Below are positions 59,491 through 64,000 of a stretch of DNA of 64,000 nt, piece by piece. Source of the stretch: Leifsonia shinshuensis (GTDB lineage Bacteria; Actinomycetota; Actinomycetes; Actinomycetales; Microbacteriaceae); contig NZ_JAHHZQ010000001.1 of assembly GCF_022606355.1 (NCBI RefSeq), positions 1-64,000 of the forward strand. The letters are read 5' to 3'. The stretch's first letter is position 1. Every line of letters begins with the position of its first letter. The position numbers were made by a program, and so were the translations under genes. The notes beneath the pieces were generated by a model, which made no database searches, had not been told where the DNA came from, and saw only the letters and a program-made list of their open reading frames with translations.

Positions 59491-59545
59491 CCCTTCGCCT
59501 CGACACAGCTCCATCCACCATTCGCATGTAAGGGATCGATAAGGC

Positions 59546-62939
<3,394 letters not shown>

Positions 62940-62968
62940 CCCAGCCGCTGCGCGCCACGGCAACCTGA

Positions 62969-63000
62969 GAGGGGCCGCACCCGCGGGGGTGCGGCCCCTC
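62969..63000 (+). terminator. Intrinsic terminator after ilvC
   Basis: A perfect 14-bp stem (gaggggccgcaccc / gggtgcggcccctc) with loop gcgg. It lies 29 bases after the ilvC stop; no T-run follows, as usual in high-GC actinobacteria. Confidence 0.8.
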
Positions 63001-63006
63001 CGCCGT

Positions 63007-63195
63007 TCAGACGGAACTGTGCTCGATGACCGTGTCGGTGCCGGGGTAGACGAGCGTCTCGTGGCCGTCGTCGAACCGGACGAGATAGGGCGGAGCGCCG
63101 TCCGCTCCGCGCACCTCCAGCACTTCGCCATGGCGGTCGGGCGACTCCACCGTGGCGCCCCGGATGCAGATCCGGTCTCCGATCGTCGCCTGCAT
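63007..63195 (-). CDS. DUF1918 protein
   Basis: A 62-residue beta-barrel-like (SH3-type) protein of the actinobacterial DUF1918 family. It has GDRICIRGATVESPDRHGEV and a DGHETLVYPG strand, both diagnostic. The function is unknown. The gene is monocistronic and its stop is seven bases from the ilvC terminator stem, which may serve both. Confidence 0.85.
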   Translation of the reverse strand: MQATIGDRICIRGATVESPDRHGEVLEVRGADGAPPYLVRFDDGHETLVYPGTDTVIEHSSV

Positions 63196-63287
63196 GACGA
63201 CCTCCTTCCGCGCCTCACCGCGTGCGGGCTCCTACTGCCGACGCTACGCCCGCAGCCGCCGTCGGAGAATGCCGCTATCGTGGCGGC

Positions 63288-64000
63288 ATGCCCCTCCGCA
63301 GCGCCGCCGTCGAGATCGCCGTCCAGGATGTCGCCGGTGTGCGCGTCGCACTCGCGGAGGGCGCCGACCGGGTCGAACTGTGCGCGGCACTCCCGCTCGG
63401 CGGCCTCACGCCGTCGGCCGGCCTGGTCGCCCAAGCCGTCGAGGAGGCGACCGAGGCGGGCCGCAGCGACTTCGTGCACGTTCTCGTCCGTCCCCGCGGT
63501 GGCGGTTTCGTCTACGATGCGGACGAGCTCGAGACGACGCTGGCCGACATCCGCTTCGCCCGGCAGAGCGGGGCCGGCGGGGTTGTCGTCGGCGCCCTCG
63601 ACGAGGCGGGACAGATCGACCGCGAGGCGATCGCGCGTTTCGTCGAGGGAGCGGGCGACCTCGACCTCACCTTCCATCGCGCGTTCGACACCCTGGCGGA
63701 TCCCGAGGCGGCGGCCGAAGTGCTCATCGAGCTCGGCGCCGCCCGCGTGCTGACCTCCGGTGGCGCCGCGCGCAGCATCGACGGGATCGAGGCCCTGCGC
63801 GCGCTGGCCCAGCGGGTCGGTGGCCGTCTCCAGGTGATGGCGGGTGGGGGAGTGCGGGTTCGGGACATCCCCGCGCTGACCGCCGCAGGGGTCGACGCTG
63901 TGCACCTCTCGGCCCGGCAGACCGTCTCCGGAGCTCCAAGCGGTCCGGGTGGCGGCGACGCCCGCTACGACATCACCGATCCGGTCGCGGTGCGCGAGGC
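63288..64000 (+). CDS. cutC: CutC family protein (partial, runs off the window)
   Basis: The first 237 codons of a CutC TIM-barrel protein (PF03932). It opens VEIAVQDVAGVRVALAEGADRVELC and has LPLGGLTPS, HVLVRPRGGGFVYD, TFHRAFDT and VLTSGG, all typical. CutC was named for copper homeostasis, but its biochemical role is unsettled. The 3' end lies outside the window, so no stop is seen. Confidence 0.88.
   Translation, partial: MPLRSAAVEIAVQDVAGVRVALAEGADRVELCAALPLGGLTPSAGLVAQAVEEATEAGRSDFVHVLVRPRGGGFVYDADELETTLADIRFARQSGAGGVVVGALDEAGQIDREAIARFVEGAGDLDLTFHRAFDTLADPEAAAEVLIELGAARVLTSGGAARSIDGIEALRALAQRVGGRLQVMAGGGVRVRDIPALTAAGVDAVHLSARQTVSGAPSGPGGGDARYDITDPVAVRE

Overview
The window looks like a chromosomal segment of a high-GC actinobacterium, most likely a Microbacteriaceae member close to Leifsonia. 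This is an inference from codon use, frequent GTG starts, ATGA/GTGA gene overlaps and family content (ECF42 with a DGPF partner, clpS with DUF2017, DUF1918, a baeRF-type protein, an LAXTG surface protein). No rRNA or CRISPR array is visible. One tRNA (Lys, CTT) is present at 15.4 kb.

Layout. 0-0.4 kb: a tmRNA/tRNA 3'-end-like sequence beside an 11-bp tandem repeat, probably the border of an integrated element. 0.4-15.3 kb: mixed housekeeping and stress genes, including an OhrR-type peroxide sensor with its operator, TelA, an APC amino-acid permease, a sortase-type surface protein, a purine deaminase with a hydrolase, an ABC-2 exporter with a quinone oxidoreductase, an ArsR/SRPBCC pair and hisN. 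15.4-25.2 kb: after the tRNA-Lys an accessory stretch of small membrane proteins and genes resembling bacterial immunity proteins (WapI-type, DUF695, DUF416, and a tightly overlapping DUF4241-DUF2185-SUFU operon), with no toxin gene in sight. 25.2-29.7 kb: two ArsR-type regulators with palindromic operators, an SDR, an MFS exporter and an AI-2E permease.

29.9-37.7 kb: a sugar-type operon: ROK regulator, Gfo/Idh dehydrogenase, CUT1 ABC importer (binding lipoprotein and two permeases, no ATPase) and two more Gfo/Idh dehydrogenases. It ends at a long hairpin shared with a convergent hydroxyacid-dehydrogenase-type gene. 38.7-41.6 kb: an ECF42 sigma factor and DGPF protein diverge from a baeRF gene across a 57-bp near-perfect palindrome holding two identical 20-bp palindromes, the most striking non-coding element here. 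41.7-47.7 kb: a GH15-clpS-DUF2017 operon, a divergent G6PD homologue and an ArsB/SLC13-like permease. 47.8-53.5 kb: a TetR regulator with two matching operators faces an MMPL exporter carrying a degenerate ABC-ATPase tail and a YhgE/Pip membrane protein.

53.5-64 kb: an SGNH lipoprotein, a TIM-barrel isomerase, the trehalose genes otsA-otsB, the branched-chain amino-acid genes ilvD-ilvB-ilvN-ilvC ending in a strong terminator, a DUF1918 protein and the start of cutC, which runs off the window. Trehalose synthesis (otsAB) and a trehalase-like GH15 enzyme both occur here. All functional calls are by recognition of motifs and family resemblance; no database search was run.
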